Shown: positions 10,156 to 21,400, counted from the first letter of the stretch. The stretch is 64,000 bases of DNA from Bos javanicus (GCF_032452875.1 NC_083880.1:56804829-56868828), one strand, 5' to 3'. Program-made: numbers and translations. The notes: a model not told the origin generated them from the sequence alone.

Positions 10156-11364
10156 CTGCAAGAATGTCAGCTGTCAGCCGAGCCTGACTCCCTTCCTACC
10201 GGCTCGCATTCATACAAGGTGACTTCCTGGAAGAACGCCATCCCAGGCTGGGGTGGTACCCTGCATTGATCCCACACACCCTGGGAATTCTTCTCCATCT
10301 CCACTGTCTTCCTAGGGCAGCACCAAGCATCACAGCACACCTGCCCCGGCCTCTGCCTGTACCACTTCCAACCCACATCTGAGCCTCTGTGGTGTCCCTG
10401 TCCCATCAGCCAAGGCCACCCACACAGGTGATGACAAGCGCTGATTGCTGTCCATCCCCAAGGTGCTAGGTTGTACCATTGTGGCTATAAATAACCTTCC
10501 ATTTCAGCACCCACTTCCCACCATTTGGTCCCCAACACACAAATGCTTCTCATATGTCAGATCTGACATTGTGCCAACCCCGGAAATCAGGAGGTTAACA
10601 AGACAATCCTTACCCACCTCCCACAGGAGGCTTAAACTCTGGGCAGCCACACATGGCATCACCAGCCCAGAAACAGGGCACAGCCCAGGGCTGAGCAGGA
10701 ATCAGGGAGTCCTTGGTCGAGACAGTGGCCATCCCAGGACGCAGGATACCAGACTCCTAGCAGGACACCTCAAGAAGGATCAGCACCGCCCCTTGCTTGG
10801 GGCTCAGTGGCTGGAGGCTTTAAGGGTCTGGCCCTTGCCTGGTTGATCGCCCCCATGGGGTCATATCAGCGTTGAGGGGCTTGATGCTCTGGAGCATAAT
10901 GACTGACTGGTCCAGGTATAAGAACCACACAGCACAGGTCCAGGCTGGAGGCTCAGCCAGTCAATCATGGTCAGCTCTGATATGCAGCTCCTAGCTCTGG
11001 GCTCGCAGCACCCACACGGCCCCCTGCACAACCTAATCCCTAGAGCTGGTTCATCCAGGCCACCATGGGGCTGGGTGTCAGTGTAATCTGTGCACATCCA
11101 CATGGCTGGCCTGCTCAGCACAGTGCGGGGAGGGGTGGGGCAGCCTGGCTAGGAGAACACGCAGGTGGGTAGAGGGGAGGAGAGGTTGATTTCAGAGCCA
11201 GAGGTCCGCTGCCCACGTCAGTCCCAATTCTTACCTGCTGTCAGATGGCAGTGCCCCTTCCATTCCCCAGGTGTCCCAGTGGGACAAAAAGCATAAGGTT
11301 TCCCTCTCCACTGCCCCTAGTTCCTGTGCCCAGGCAGCAAACGGCTCCAGCCCCCAACTTCCAC

Positions 11365-11475
11365 TTCTGTAGAATGGGGCTAATAACTCCTTGCTTCAGA
11401 GAAGTCAGTGCAAGGATTCAGTGAAGTACTGTCTATAAAGAGTCTGACATAAAGCAGACACCATGCACAGGCTTT
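11365..11475 (+). mobile_element. MIR SINE fragment
   Basis: 'gtagaatggggctaataact' and 'gcaaggattcagtgaagta' correspond to the central and 3' parts of MIR. Confidence 0.6.
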
Positions 11476-12739
11476 CGTTACCCTCATTGCTGTTGTTGAA
11501 GGGGACGAGGGAGAGGATGACAAGGGCGATGGTCTGACCACTTGGCCTGGGCCCCCCTGCCCACGTGCTATCAACAGGCTCCCTGAACAGAGCCCTCCCC
11601 AACCCAGGCCGGGTCTGTGACGAGACCCTGGAGGGACATACGCTTGTCATCACTGTTGTTCATGTTCCCTCTGCTGCATGTCCCCTCGGGGGAGGTGGGT
11701 GGAGAGGGCAGAAAAGACAGAAGTCTGAAGATCTGGGGCCCATAAGATGCCATCTGTGCAGCCACGTCACCCGGCTGGGGGCAGGATCCAGACCAGGTAC
11801 TGGTGACCCTTCCCCAGAAAAGAGAAGCGGCCAGTATTTGTATTTTAGACTCTCTGGGCCACAGGCCACAAGATCCATGCTCCATACTCCTTTTTTATTT
11901 TTACAAAAATCCTTTAAGTTTAAAACCATTCTAAGCTCAAGGGGCTTTACAAAAACAGATCATCAGCCAGATCTGACCAGCAGTCAACCAACTCCACCCC
12001 AGGAAAAGACCAAGACACAAGCCAAGAGAACCTGCCCAGTGGACACAATTAGAGGTCACCAAGCTCAGAACTACAGCATCTCGGACCCTCTCTCATGACT
12101 AGTGTACACACACCTGACCCACAGCTGTGACAGTCCCTGCTACCAGCTTACCTGTCCATTGGTTACAGGTGACAGCCAGCACTGACTGAGGCTTTGCGGG
12201 GCTGTAGGCGCTCTGCTGGCACCAGCTTACCTGAGCATCATAGCCCCCCACCCCTTAAGGTCCTTTATAGATGGGGACCCCAAATTTTAGAAGCTGTGGC
12301 TCATTTGCCACTGGTGATGATCCCTGCTAATAATAAAGGTATCTCCATCCTCATCAATAAAATGGTCAGAACGCTGAACCTGAAAGAGACCCAAAGGTCC
12401 CCACCCTCCACAGGGCTCAAGAAATGCTGCACCCCAACACACGGTTCTGGGGTTCCTCCACCTGCTTCTATGGCTTAGCAGGCTTGCATGACTCTTTTGG
12501 GCTGTGCTCAGAGCTCCGGCTCATAATCATGTTCAATGAAAAGTTACAGTTCTCAAAATAGCCCGGGTGGCAGGGTCGTTGCTAAGCAACGCTGGGGGGT
12601 GGGGAAGCTGCGGGCAGCTGGTCCCCTGCTCCCCTCACTGTACGTCGGTGCTCTGTCCCCGCCAGGCCCTTCCAAGGGCAGCAGAGAGGAGCACGAGCCG
12701 GGGTCATTCACAGAGCAACCATGGAGAGAGGGGACACAC

Positions 12740-12800
12740 CACAAACATGCAACACACACCGTGCAAGCACACGCATGCATGCACACACACAGCCCCCGGC
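12740..12800. repeat. CA-rich low-complexity tract
   Basis: An imperfect ACAC/CATGCATG-rich run without a transposon body attached. Confidence 0.7.
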
Positions 12801-14764
12801 GTTCCTGCCAGACCTGACTTGACACTGCCAACTGCCCCAAGGAGAAGGACCTCGTGGTCTCTCGGGTCACTTGAACACAGCACAGCAGTAACCACCACCT
12901 CCTTCTCAGACCACTGATGCAGAATGAAACTCCTTAAATTATTTAAGACAAAGCCAAGAGGATGCACAGGAGATCGGGGAATGTCACTCAGGAGCAGACA
13001 GAGCAACTGGACAGAGAAGTGGGGGTACTCCTGTCCTTACTCAATATGCTTGGACCAGGGAACCCCGTGTGGGGCCAGGATGCCGGCCAGCCCTTGCCTG
13101 ACACAGACACGTCACCAGCCAAAGCAGTGAAGGCAGAGTGAGGGAAAGGTCAGCTCCTCACCCAGGCGGACCCGGTCCCATCTCACGAGTCTCCTAGCAA
13201 TGCCAACAGGGTCCTTCCTGGATCCGGCAGCTTCTTAGAGCTTCAGGAACCAAGGCGAGCTCAGAGGGGTTCATACAAAGCATGAGTTCACAGTATCACA
13301 AAATAACACACCACCCCCCTCACGAGGAGCGGGGAGGGCAAACCCACTCGCTGGACATAGGCTCGTCTCGGGGATGCACAGGCAACCCCTGCAGGCCCGT
13401 CGACAGCCAGCTCATGCTGCCGTGATCCAATTGCCTTGTGGGCAAACTCTGGAGCTGGCGGCACGTCCATGTACACGTGAGTGCACACCTGTGCAGGGCA
13501 GAGGCCCTTCCTGGGTTTGCCTGGCCAAGGGGGTCCCAGTACAAGTTCCCGGGGCTGTGAAGGACTCCAGCCACTCGGGGCCCCTGGGTCACTATCACAG
13601 GCTCACCTGATGTCGCAGGTACCCCCCAGTGTGAAGTCCAGGCTGGGGTGGGGGCGGCTGGCCACAGGGGGCACTTCTGGCTACAAAGCTCCTGGCTACT
13701 ACCAGCCCAGGTGGGCGGGTGGGGTGGGGAAGGCCATCTCTGAATTGTGTGGGAGGTGGATGGTTCAACGCGCAAGGCCACAGATTCTTATCCATCCAGC
13801 AGGAACCATGCTGTCCCAGCTGCAGGACAAATTAGGGACAGACCAGGCCTGACCAAGAGCTGGACCTCACCTGCAGTGGGTACAGGCATTTTCTGAACAA
13901 GCGCAGGACTGAAACAATTGGCCCAACAGGCATTTACCCCAGGAGGCTGCAGCCAAACATCCTCAGGTCTCCTCTCATCACTGTGTGTTCATTACACAGT
14001 CAGCACAGAGTATAAGGGGTACGAGTGGGTACTCAGCCCACATCCCTGCCCCCTCTCCCTGACCCGGGTCCCTTCCTGGGGCAACCCTTACTGCCCGACT
14101 TCTCACACACACCCCCAACCAGTGACACGCCCCCAACCAGCAATGCCCCCCAGCAGCACCCCAGCAGGCTCACCCCAGACTCTGCCCACTCTCCCTGTGG
14201 CTTCCTGGGCCCCCGTGGCCCCGGAGGAGCCTGTCACCCAGCCGCTTCCTGGGGAGTCTTGTTCTCTTGCCTCTGTCCACGTTGAAGGAAGAGGCAGGAG
14301 GGCGCTAGGCCCTGTGAGATGCCAGACTCTCTCCCTTTCCCCATTCCTGACCTCCCCACTTCCCCACCCACCTTCTCTCAGCAGCTCCTTCTTGAGGTGC
14401 CTGCTCCCTTCCCCTGTGGGGTCCTGCACGGGCTGCTCCATGGGGCTGGAAGACGCTACCCGATTCCCTATTGCTCTTGCGTCTCACCCTTGGCAGCACC
14501 AACATTAGAGCCAGCTGGGGAGGTTTATAAAGCAGGGCGCCTAAGCCCCGCCCCCAGCGCCTTGGCCAGCAGGGCTCCCAGGTGACCCTAATTGTAGCAA
14601 GTTCGAGAAGCAGCCTGTTGACTCCCGCCACCTTTGGCCCCTCCAGCATCAGCCCCGCTCACGTTCTCCATGAGCTCCGTGCCTCTCCTTCAGCACACTC
14701 AGCTCAGCTGTGACTGTATGCTGACCTGTGGGATTACCCAATCTTTGTTCCCCACCAGACTGTC

Positions 14765-14972
14765 GGGCTCTCCGGTAGCTTGAACAGTAAAGCATCCTCC
14801 CGCTAATGCACGGAGACCCGGGTTCAATCTCTGGGCTGGGAAGATCCCCAGGAGGAGAACACGGAAACCCACTCCAGTATTCTTGCTTGGAGAATCCCAT
14901 GGACAGAGGAGACTGGAGGGCTACAGTCCACGGGGTCACAAAGAGTCGGACACGACTGTACAACTGAACAAC
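14765..14972 (+). mobile_element. Bov-tA SINE
   Basis: 'gggctctccggtagcttgaa' head, 'gacccgggttcaatctctgg' B-box-like segment, and Bov-A body ending 'gtcggacacgactgtacaac'. A moderately diverged full-length copy. Confidence 0.9.
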
Positions 14973-15684
14973 AATAAATTTAAAACAGTCCAGATTCCCA
15001 TCTCGGCAATGACATTCTCCTAAATCTGAGACACAGACTAGACCGTTTAGCATCTGAAAGTCCCAGGATTTGATACCAACCCCCCCCTTTTTTCTTGTAC
15101 CAGGCAAAGTTGGATTTTTAGCACTAATTTCCCATGCAGTTTTCCCTGAAAACAGTATCATCAAACTACTTTTCTTCTTAAATCCAAAGAAGAGAGAGGA
15201 TATGAGGAGCCTGCCTGAAGCAGACCATCTAATAATCTGGGTTCACTGACTCCATGGGCTCCCTTCCTATTTCCTGATGCCTGGGCCAAATTACCAAGAC
15301 ACTAGGAATATCTTAGTGTCTTATCTTAGTATATATCTTAATATCTTATGGAGATAGGAATTCCATTTAGTCACGTGTCCTTGGGGGATCTAGCTCCGTG
15401 AGGCTGAATTCTTTCAATCAAGGGGGCAAGAACTTGGTTCAGCTCCAGAGACACTGGTAAACAGCAGTGAGGTTTTCTGAGACCCCCTTTTCCTACTCTC
15501 GCCAAGCTTCAGGGAACTAGAAAGCAAGAAGCTTAAGGTCAGAATCCAAGTCCTATGCCTCACACTATCACCAAAGGAGGAAGATAGGGAAAATCAAGCA
15601 TTCTGTAAATTAGTTGTGATGGTGATAAAACCAGGTGTTTCTCAAAGACGCAAACACAGGCAACCACACAGATGCCATGCTGAG

Positions 15685-15895
15685 TACTGTCTCTGGATCA
15701 GAGACTGAACAGTATCGGGGCCCTGCCTCTGGCTGCATGACCCAGGGCAGCCACCTCCCAGGTACTTCCGTTCCTCATCTGGAGACAGGGGTACCACCAC
15801 ACCCAGTCCCGAGGATGCTGCGAGGACCAAAGGATGAAGGTGAACCCAGCATAGCAGTGGGTGTACAGTCGACACTTAAGAAATGGCAGCTGCAG
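15685..15895 (+). mobile_element. MIR SINE
   Basis: A MIR-like series across 15690-15890: 'ggatcagagactgaacagta', 'gcatgacccagggcag', 'ttcctcatctggagacag'. Diverged. Confidence 0.55.
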
Positions 15896-16299
15896 TTCTA
15901 AGTCGTCGTGGGGAACGAAGACTCAACAAATCAAGGATTAAACTACAAATGTGAAGAAACAAAAGTCACCGCTACAACTCCAGAGGAATCGGGACAAACC
16001 ACTAACTCCATCCACACCTGGCTGGGGTGGGAAGCAACCCCTCGTTCCCCAGGGCAAGTGGGTGCGCTCAGCTCAAGCCCCGGGAGTGGTTGACTCCTAC
16101 ACTCACAGAGGGGTCCTCAGGGGCAGGGGCTGAGCCATGGGTCCTGACTTGGAAAACTTCTCTAACCACAGAGAATCCAGTGCAGCCGCCATATCCGGAC
16201 AACAGACTCCTGGGACACTCCACCCTGAGGGACTTGCTGGGCCCTCATGAGACCCCCAGCTCTGTGTTCCCGGGCCCAGCCTTGCCCAGCCCCACTTAC

Positions 16300-16377
16300 C
16301 TTGCTCCATCATCTCCAGCAGCCCCTTCTTGATGAGGTCCTCCCGGCCCTGCCTGCCGGCCATCTTCTTCTCCAAGG
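16300..16377 (-). CDS. PHACTR3: PHACTR3 coding exon carrying the N-terminal RPEL actin-binding motif
   Basis: This 78-nt exon has a TTCGTGCAG acceptor and a CAAG|GTAAGT donor, phase 1 at both ends. It encodes LEKKMAGRQGREDLIKKGLL followed by EMMEQ. This is the N-terminal RPEL motif of the PHACTR family, which binds monomeric actin. The canonical R-P-x-x-x-E-L core appears as R-Q-G-R-E-D-L: the Pro is replaced by Gln, as in other PHACTR N-terminal RPELs, and the Glu is here Asp. The following G-L-L matches the usual hydrophobic G-[IV]-L. The exon joins cleanly to 20153-20314 (giving TTS-A-LEKK) and to 9973-10155 (giving EQ-D-AENK). Adding or skipping it does not shift the frame but would remove this actin site. 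Confidence 0.96.
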
Positions 16378-16599
16378 CTGCACGAAATACAAACATCAGG
16401 TGAGTCCCAGGCTGCGCATCTCAGGCCCCACCTGGAGCCTCGGCCAAGGCCACCTCCAGTTCGGGAAGAGAGCAGTAAAGCAACAGGTGACCGTGGGTCA
16501 GGGGGCTACCAGGCAGGGGTGCGGTCAGGAACCCAAGCTCCCTTACCAAGCAGTGTGCTGATCGTGTACGGGAAAGCCGGGCCTTGGGGAGGCGAATGA

Positions 16600-16880
16600 A
16601 TTCTGTTTAAGGCAGTGGTTTCCTGGCTCATCTGAGAAGCGATGCCCCAAACACCGCCCTCTAAGTTCTCACTGGCTGTTCCTTGGCCGTATTCGCCTTC
16701 ACTTACCAACCCAGGGCCCTGTTCCCTCTCTGCCCTCGATGCTCTGGGGTGCATGTCTGTGGTTTTATACATCTTGGCTGCCCTTTGTCTGTTCACAGAT
16801 CAGCCTTCTGCACAACTGCCCCACTGGAGGCTCCTCCAGTGAATCCCAGGTTCACCCTTTCAAAGACTGTGCCAGTCAAA
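16600..16880 (+). mobile_element. Possible L2 3' fragment
   Basis: A pyrimidine-rich sequence with 'ctcactggctgttccttggc' resembles the L2 3' region. Old, with uncertain borders. Confidence 0.4.
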
Positions 16881-17309
16881 TAGGAAGGAGGCGGGCTGGC
16901 CCCTATTCCCCTCCACTGATTCTAATGTGCAGAAGGGCCCTTGTCAATTTCTTCTTCAGAATAGCCCTTTGGCCCTCCTCCCAGAGCAAAGCACTCCAAC
17001 TTGCCCCCGCTCCACCTCTCCCCTCCCAGGGGCCAAGCTCACTTGCTTGATGAGCTCCTTTTCCCCCTAACTGCCCAGAAACCAATTTGCCTACAGTAGA
17101 ATGCAATTCCCAAACACAAACCCACATCATTTCTCAGACCCTCTCTTTAAAAGATGCAAAGTGCCAGCTATGAGCCTGGGTCACAGAGGGCCCTGAGTCC
17201 CCCACACATGTGAGTGTTCTGCCCGATGTAGGTTACAATGGGGAATGGAACTGCCATCCAACCAGTGAAGCTTAAAGTCCAGTGGCCGATGACAAACAGA
17301 TGATGACAA

Positions 17310-17410
17310 AGGAGTCACTGAATTTATTCAAAAATATTTTCTGAGCACCTACTCTGTGTAGGCATGGGGGAGCAAGAGAGGCATGAGCTCTGCCTGTGGG
17401 CCAGCACTTT
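17310..17410 (-). mobile_element. Possible L2 3' end, antisense
   Basis: 'ttattcaaaaatattttctg' followed by 'agcacctactctgtgtaggc' matches the reversed L2 3' end. Confidence 0.5.
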
Positions 17411-17635
17411 GGCACAGAGGACTCACATCTATTACAAGCAGGCCAGTGGCATCAACCAGAACCAGACAGCCCAGGACAGGGCATCCAGGGAACTCCGGTG
17501 GCCTTCCTGAGGGCGTTGACTCAGGGATGACTAGGAAAACCCCAAATGTATCAGCAAAGAGACATTTGGGGCAAAGGGAACTTAATTTCCAAGCCAATTT
17601 CCAGGTGCCAGAAGTGTGGATAAAACTGAGTAATT

Positions 17636-17740
17636 GGGTTGCCATTTCCTTCTCCAGGGGATCTTCCTGACCCAGGGATGGGACCCAGGTCTCCTGCACT
17701 GCAGGCAGATTCTTTATGGTCTGAGCCATCAGGGAAGCCT
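17636..17740 (-). mobile_element. Truncated Bov-tA SINE
   Basis: Reverse orientation: only the part from the middle of the body ('gggttgccatttccttctcc') to the tRNA head ('gagccatcagggaagcct') remains. Confidence 0.88.
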
Positions 17741-18639
17741 CGTGGAACTCTGGCTTTGGGAGGGACAAGCAAAAAGGCTGCTGTCCAGCCCAAAAACAGA
17801 GGCGAGCAGAACCAGAGTGGAGTCTCTGAACTGAGGGACCCTGTCGTCCGACCAGCACTGAGAGGTGCTTACGGGAGGCTGGCCTGGGTGCAGGGCATTA
17901 CGCGTACTGTCTGTGAGTCCTCCTGATGTAAGAGGCAGAGCCAGGGGCAGTGTCCGTATCTCAGGGACACTCACCCCCAGCAGGTACAGGCTGCAATGCC
18001 ACTTCCAGACTTCAGGCTTTGAGAGCCACCTTCATGGTGTTGCCCAATCCCCACTCTGGCCAAACTACAGTTTGCTTTGTTTTTCCCTTTAAATCATCTT
18101 TATTTTTACTTCATCTCATCCTGGCCAAGGATGCCTGTGAAATCAAGGATTTGATACGCTGAAGTAAATAACATCCCACACTTTGGGGGGAAAGGATGGT
18201 TTAGAATAAATAAATAAGATGCAGTGCTGTCTGCAGAATTCCAAATGCTTGATAAAGGACCCAGTGCTGGGGATGCCTGCCTGAAGGTGGGGCTGCTGCA
18301 GGTGTTCACCTGGAGACCCTCAGTGCCCTGGCAGGGTCCCCGCAGCGCTCTGATAAGCTCACAGGTCACCTCCTGAAGCCCAGTGCCAAGCGAACCAGGA
18401 GCACAAGGTCCCAAGAGCACACAGCCCACCCTCCTATCCCACAGCTCAGAGAGCACCAGGGCTCTCTGGGGTCACAGAGATCACCCTATTCCAGCCCCCG
18501 AGCCTTTCACTGATGCCCAACCTGGCGCACCTGCACGGCTATTCTCACAGCTGCGATGCTCTTCCTTGCTTTTCTCCAGGGGTCAATTACACCTTGGCTC
18601 AGTGTCACCCCCTCACCTGGGTCTTCTCAGGCCACCCAT

Positions 18640-18800
18640 CCCAAGGCCATGCCCACCCCACCCACCTGCTCCCCAGCGCCTGCACCAAGATCCTGGCTGT
18701 CACGTGCTCATTCCCTTGTTTGTCTATCTGTCTCCCGACTACCCCCTTGGAGGAAAGCTTCAAGCAGGCAGGGTCTAGTCCCCCTCCCTAGCTCTCTGGC
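18640..18800 (+). mobile_element. Possible L2 3' fragment
   Basis: 'ctgtctcccgactaccccct' and 'gcttcaagcaggcagggtct' follow the L2 3' UTR order. Diverged. Confidence 0.4.
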
Positions 18801-19160
18801 ATATGAAGCTGCATCAGATTCATTGAATATCAGTATTCTGCTTTCATTCTTGATGAGGAGAGCTTGTCAATCAAATTCTCGGGCAGTTAGAAACATATCC
18901 TTGTGAAACACAAAGTGTGAATGGAAGACTCGCTGCTGCTATTAGGAGCCCCCCGCTCCTCACAAGTGGCTTTGCCTCTGCCGTGCTCTGAGCGCTGGAG
19001 TCTGCGCCACTTCAAGGCTGGGACCCCCAGGGACCGCCAGAGGCAGCAGCCCGAGAAGGGCACTTCTCAGGCAGATCCCTGGGGCCCAGGACTAATTCCA
19101 CGCCAGCGCCTCCCTCGCTAATTGTTTCCAGCCGCAGCTAACAGGGCCTGTGGGAGCTGA

Positions 19161-19162
<2 letters not shown>

Positions 19163-19211
<49 letters not shown>

Positions 19212-19236
19212 CCCCCCCCTCCCCACCTCTCCCCCC
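19163..19236. repeat. (CT)23 plus C-rich tract beside the left inverted arm
   Basis: Forty-six bases of pure CT are followed by a C-rich stretch that runs directly into the 67-bp arm at 19237. The mirror tract (GA)16 lies beside the right arm. Confidence 0.95.
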
Positions 19237-19303
19237 GGTTTGCTTCCCAGGGCACCGACCTCCCCTTAACCCAAGGTACCCTGGCACCCAGGAGCCAGAC
19301 CTG
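19237..19303 (+). repeat. Inverted repeat, left arm (67 bp)
   Basis: The arm runs from 'ggtttgcttcccagggcacc' to 'ggagccagacctg'. Its exact reverse complement lies at 20862-20928 with no mismatch over 67 bases. It is not a repeat family I recognise. Confidence 0.95.
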
Positions 19304-20152
19304 AACCCGGCTGCCCCACGACCCACCACTGCTCGGCCCTGGAGGCGGCTGCCCGTCTCATCCCACTTCCTGTCCTGGTATGGCAGGAGCGCGGGCGACG
19401 GGGTGGTTCTGAGCATTTAGTTGGTTACCATGACGTGTCGCTTTTACCCTGACAGTTGTGTCACTGTCACCAAATCCACCCCGTGGGTCTGGCTCACGGC
19501 CGGGGCAGGGGCAGAGGTACAACCTCCTGTTAGCCAACTTCCCACAGAGCTGAAGGTGACTGAGGGGGGCTTCTAGAACCTTCAGTGGGTGGAATGCCCA
19601 GATATGAAGTCTCTTCAGGAAGAGCTTAGGAGCTGGCAAGTGGAGGCCTTCTTCGGCAGGAGCCTTGAGGCATCGCAGCTAAACTGATGGCCCTCACCAT
19701 CTGAATCACTGGGGGGACTCTTGGGGTCGGTGGTTGTCTCCAGGCCCCGGGTTATCAAAGTGAGTTTCCAGGTGCGGAAGGGAGGGTGTTTCATGCTCAG
19801 GTGTGGTCAGTCAGGAGAGATGGTTACCAGCTGGGTCTCGCACCAGACTGGCCCTGCACCAACCCCGAGTCTGCATTCGTAACTAGGTCAAGGGGGTCAC
19901 GTGTGCCCCTTGGAGTCTGGGTGGTGCATGGGCTACGGGTGTGCCTGCTGCTGATGCCACAGCCCCAGCCAGGGACCTGGAGGGACCAGAGGAGGAAGGG
20001 ACCTGCAGGAGGCGGAACAGCTCCTGTCATAGGGCCCACAGAGCACAACCCACCCCTCCCAACATCTGCAAAAGAAAGCGAGCTGACAGTGACATTGGGC
20101 CTCCACCCCAACCCTGCCTACCCCCCAACCTGTCTCCTACACCCATACTCAC

Positions 20153-20314
20153 CTGACGTGGTCTGCTTCAGTTTTTCGTTTTTCTTTTTCCTCCATTTCC
20201 AGGGTTTGAAGATTCTGCCCAGGGTGGCCAGCTTGCTATTCCTCCTCACGGGGGGAGTTCGAATCCCTGAGACCAGATATTCGGAGCGCACTGGGGGGGT
20301 TTGGTCCATTTCAT
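20153..20314 (-). CDS. PHACTR3: PHACTR3 coding exon with alternative start Met and basic NLS-like block
   Basis: This 162-nt exon runs from an acceptor with a pyrimidine-rich CCTTCCAG to a consensus donor CAG|GTGAGT. It enters in phase 1 with the last two bases of an Asp codon and leaves after the first base of an Ala codon. The product contains DEMDQTPP, a conserved YLVSGIRTPPVRRNSK segment, LGRIFKPWKW and the basic run RKKKNEK. In the PHACTR family this region lies beside the N-terminal RPEL motif and acts in importin-dependent nuclear entry that G-actin opposes. The Met codon at 20309-20307 can serve as the start for isoforms lacking the upstream exon. The reading frame stays open upstream for 37 codons through the intron, to an ATG near 20420. 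Near-identical inverted arms lie on both sides (19237-19303 and 20862-20928). Confidence 0.96.
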
Positions 20315-20861
20315 CTGGAAGGAGAAAACCCAGAGAGGGGTCAGTGGTGACCAAGCTCACACGACACCCTGGGGGGCCTGAGGTGACCCCCCTCCCCTGG
20401 GGACCACAGTGATCCTCCAAAGCCTGGGGCTCAAGAGGGCGGTCCAGGCAATGGGCACACTCTCATCTTCCATCGCATGCCAGCCCGTGTTCGAGTGCAC
20501 ACCAAGCAGGTTAATTCACCTCTCGCCCCCGTGAGAAGGAGCTGGGAGCCTGAGTTCTTCCAGAACCAAGAAACCCCAGAGAGACCTGAAGACACAAGAA
20601 GAGTAGGGCTGGAATGAGCAAGTACCAGGCCAGAGGATGTCACCAGCAGTCAGAGGGGCCAGGGCCTGGGGCGGGCTGGTCATCACCAGACCCAGCCTGA
20701 TGCCCCATGTGACTGGTCCCCTGGCCAGCAGCCTCCAGAGAAACCCCCAAGGTTTGACTTTCCAAGCGCTTTTCTTATCAGCAGCCCAAGCCACTCAGCC
20801 CCCTGAGCCTCAGTGTCCACATCTGGAAAACAATGGCCATCCCCCATACCTCTCTCTCACC

Positions 20862-20928
20862 CAGGTCTGGCTCCTGGGTGCCAGGGTACCTTGGGTTAAG
20901 GGGAGGTCGGTGCCCTGGGAAGCAAACC
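20862..20928 (-). repeat. Inverted repeat, right arm (67 bp)
   Basis: Starts 'caggtctggctcctgggtgc' and ends 'gggaagcaaacc', the exact reverse complement of 19237-19303. It runs into a G-rich stretch and then (GA)16, mirroring the C-rich/(CT)23 order of the left arm. Confidence 0.95.
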
Positions 20929-20942
20929 TGGGGGAGGGGGGA

Positions 20943-20946
<4 letters not shown>

Positions 20947-20978
<32 letters not shown>
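20947..20978. repeat. (GA)16 microsatellite
   Basis: Thirty-two bases of GA beside the right inverted arm, complementary in type to the (CT)23 at 19163. Confidence 0.95.
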
Positions 20979-20982
<4 letters not shown>

Positions 20983-21239
20983 GGAGAGGAAGTTTTTGTG
21001 TGACCATAGCGTGGTCATGAAGTCTGAAGTCATACAGAACCACATGAAATACACAGTTTATTGATAGCATGTTACAATGCATGTAAAGTACTATTATTTA
21101 TGTTTTGAAACTGTAGACACTCTGATTAACACGGCACACCAGCATGGGGGACTTCCGGCAGAAATTTTCATGTAATAATTTATATAAGCAATATAATAAT
21201 TCTTATGGAGTGAAAGTCACTGCTTGTTCAGGACTGGGT

Positions 21240-21400
21240 GCTATGGTATTTTATTCCCATAGTAAAACTATGAAGTGGAGACTGTTATTACATCCATTTT
21301 ACAGATGGGCACACTGAGGCTGTCAGAGCAACACAATTCTGGTCTCAGGCAGTCTGACTCCAGAAACCTCTCTCATATTGCTAAACTGCTTCTAGGGTGA
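21240..21400 (-). mobile_element. MIR SINE, antisense
   Basis: The reversed MIR signature 'catccattttacagatgggc' with 'acactgaggctgtcagagca' is clear on the plus strand. Confidence 0.7.

Larger units (their letters stand above)
10156..16299 (-). other. PHACTR3 intron, 6,144 bp
   Basis: The intron lies between the RPEL exon and the acidic-linker exon and is repeat-poor compared with the rest of the window. It has a MIR near 11365, a possible MIR near 12230-12330, a CA-rich tract near 12740, one Bov-tA at 14765 and a MIR near 15685. Most of 10156-11360, 12800-14760 and 14980-15680 shows nothing I can name. An imperfect palindrome (9-bp arms 15296-15304 and 15314-15322) lies inside. Confidence 0.75.
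16378..20152 (-). other. PHACTR3 intron, 3,775 bp
   Basis: The intron lies between the MDQTPP exon and the RPEL exon. It contains L2-like pieces, a truncated Bov-tA at 17636-17740, the (CT)23 tract at 19163 and the left arm of the 67-bp inverted repeat (19237-19303). Otherwise it is moderately GC-rich unique sequence without another exon. Confidence 0.75.
1..20314 (-). other. PHACTR3: PHACTR3 transcription unit, internal part (four coding exons and introns)
   Basis: Four minus-strand exons, read from high to low coordinates, join in frame into about 212 codons that follow the order of PHACTR3/scapinin from just before the conserved MDQTPP start to the proline-rich linker. Introns are 3,775, 6,144 and 8,089 bp, all GT-AG. 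The gene continues beyond position 1 (the C-terminal RPEL repeats and PP1-binding tail are absent), and its usual first exon lies beyond 20314, probably outside the window. Known of the family: PHACTR proteins bind G-actin through RPEL motifs and PP1 through the C-terminus, and scapinin associates with the nuclear scaffold. The assignment rests on my recollection of the human protein. Exon joins are inferred, not taken from a transcript. Confidence 0.93.

Noticed and set aside
13918..14508. A 196-residue Pro/Ser-rich open frame
   Set aside because: It lies inside a PHACTR3 intron on the opposite strand, has no recognisable domain or splice context, and its composition follows the C-rich DNA.
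19786..20412. A 208-residue plus-strand open frame
   Set aside because: It is antisense to the PHACTR3 exon at 20153-20314. The minus-strand reading is the conserved one.
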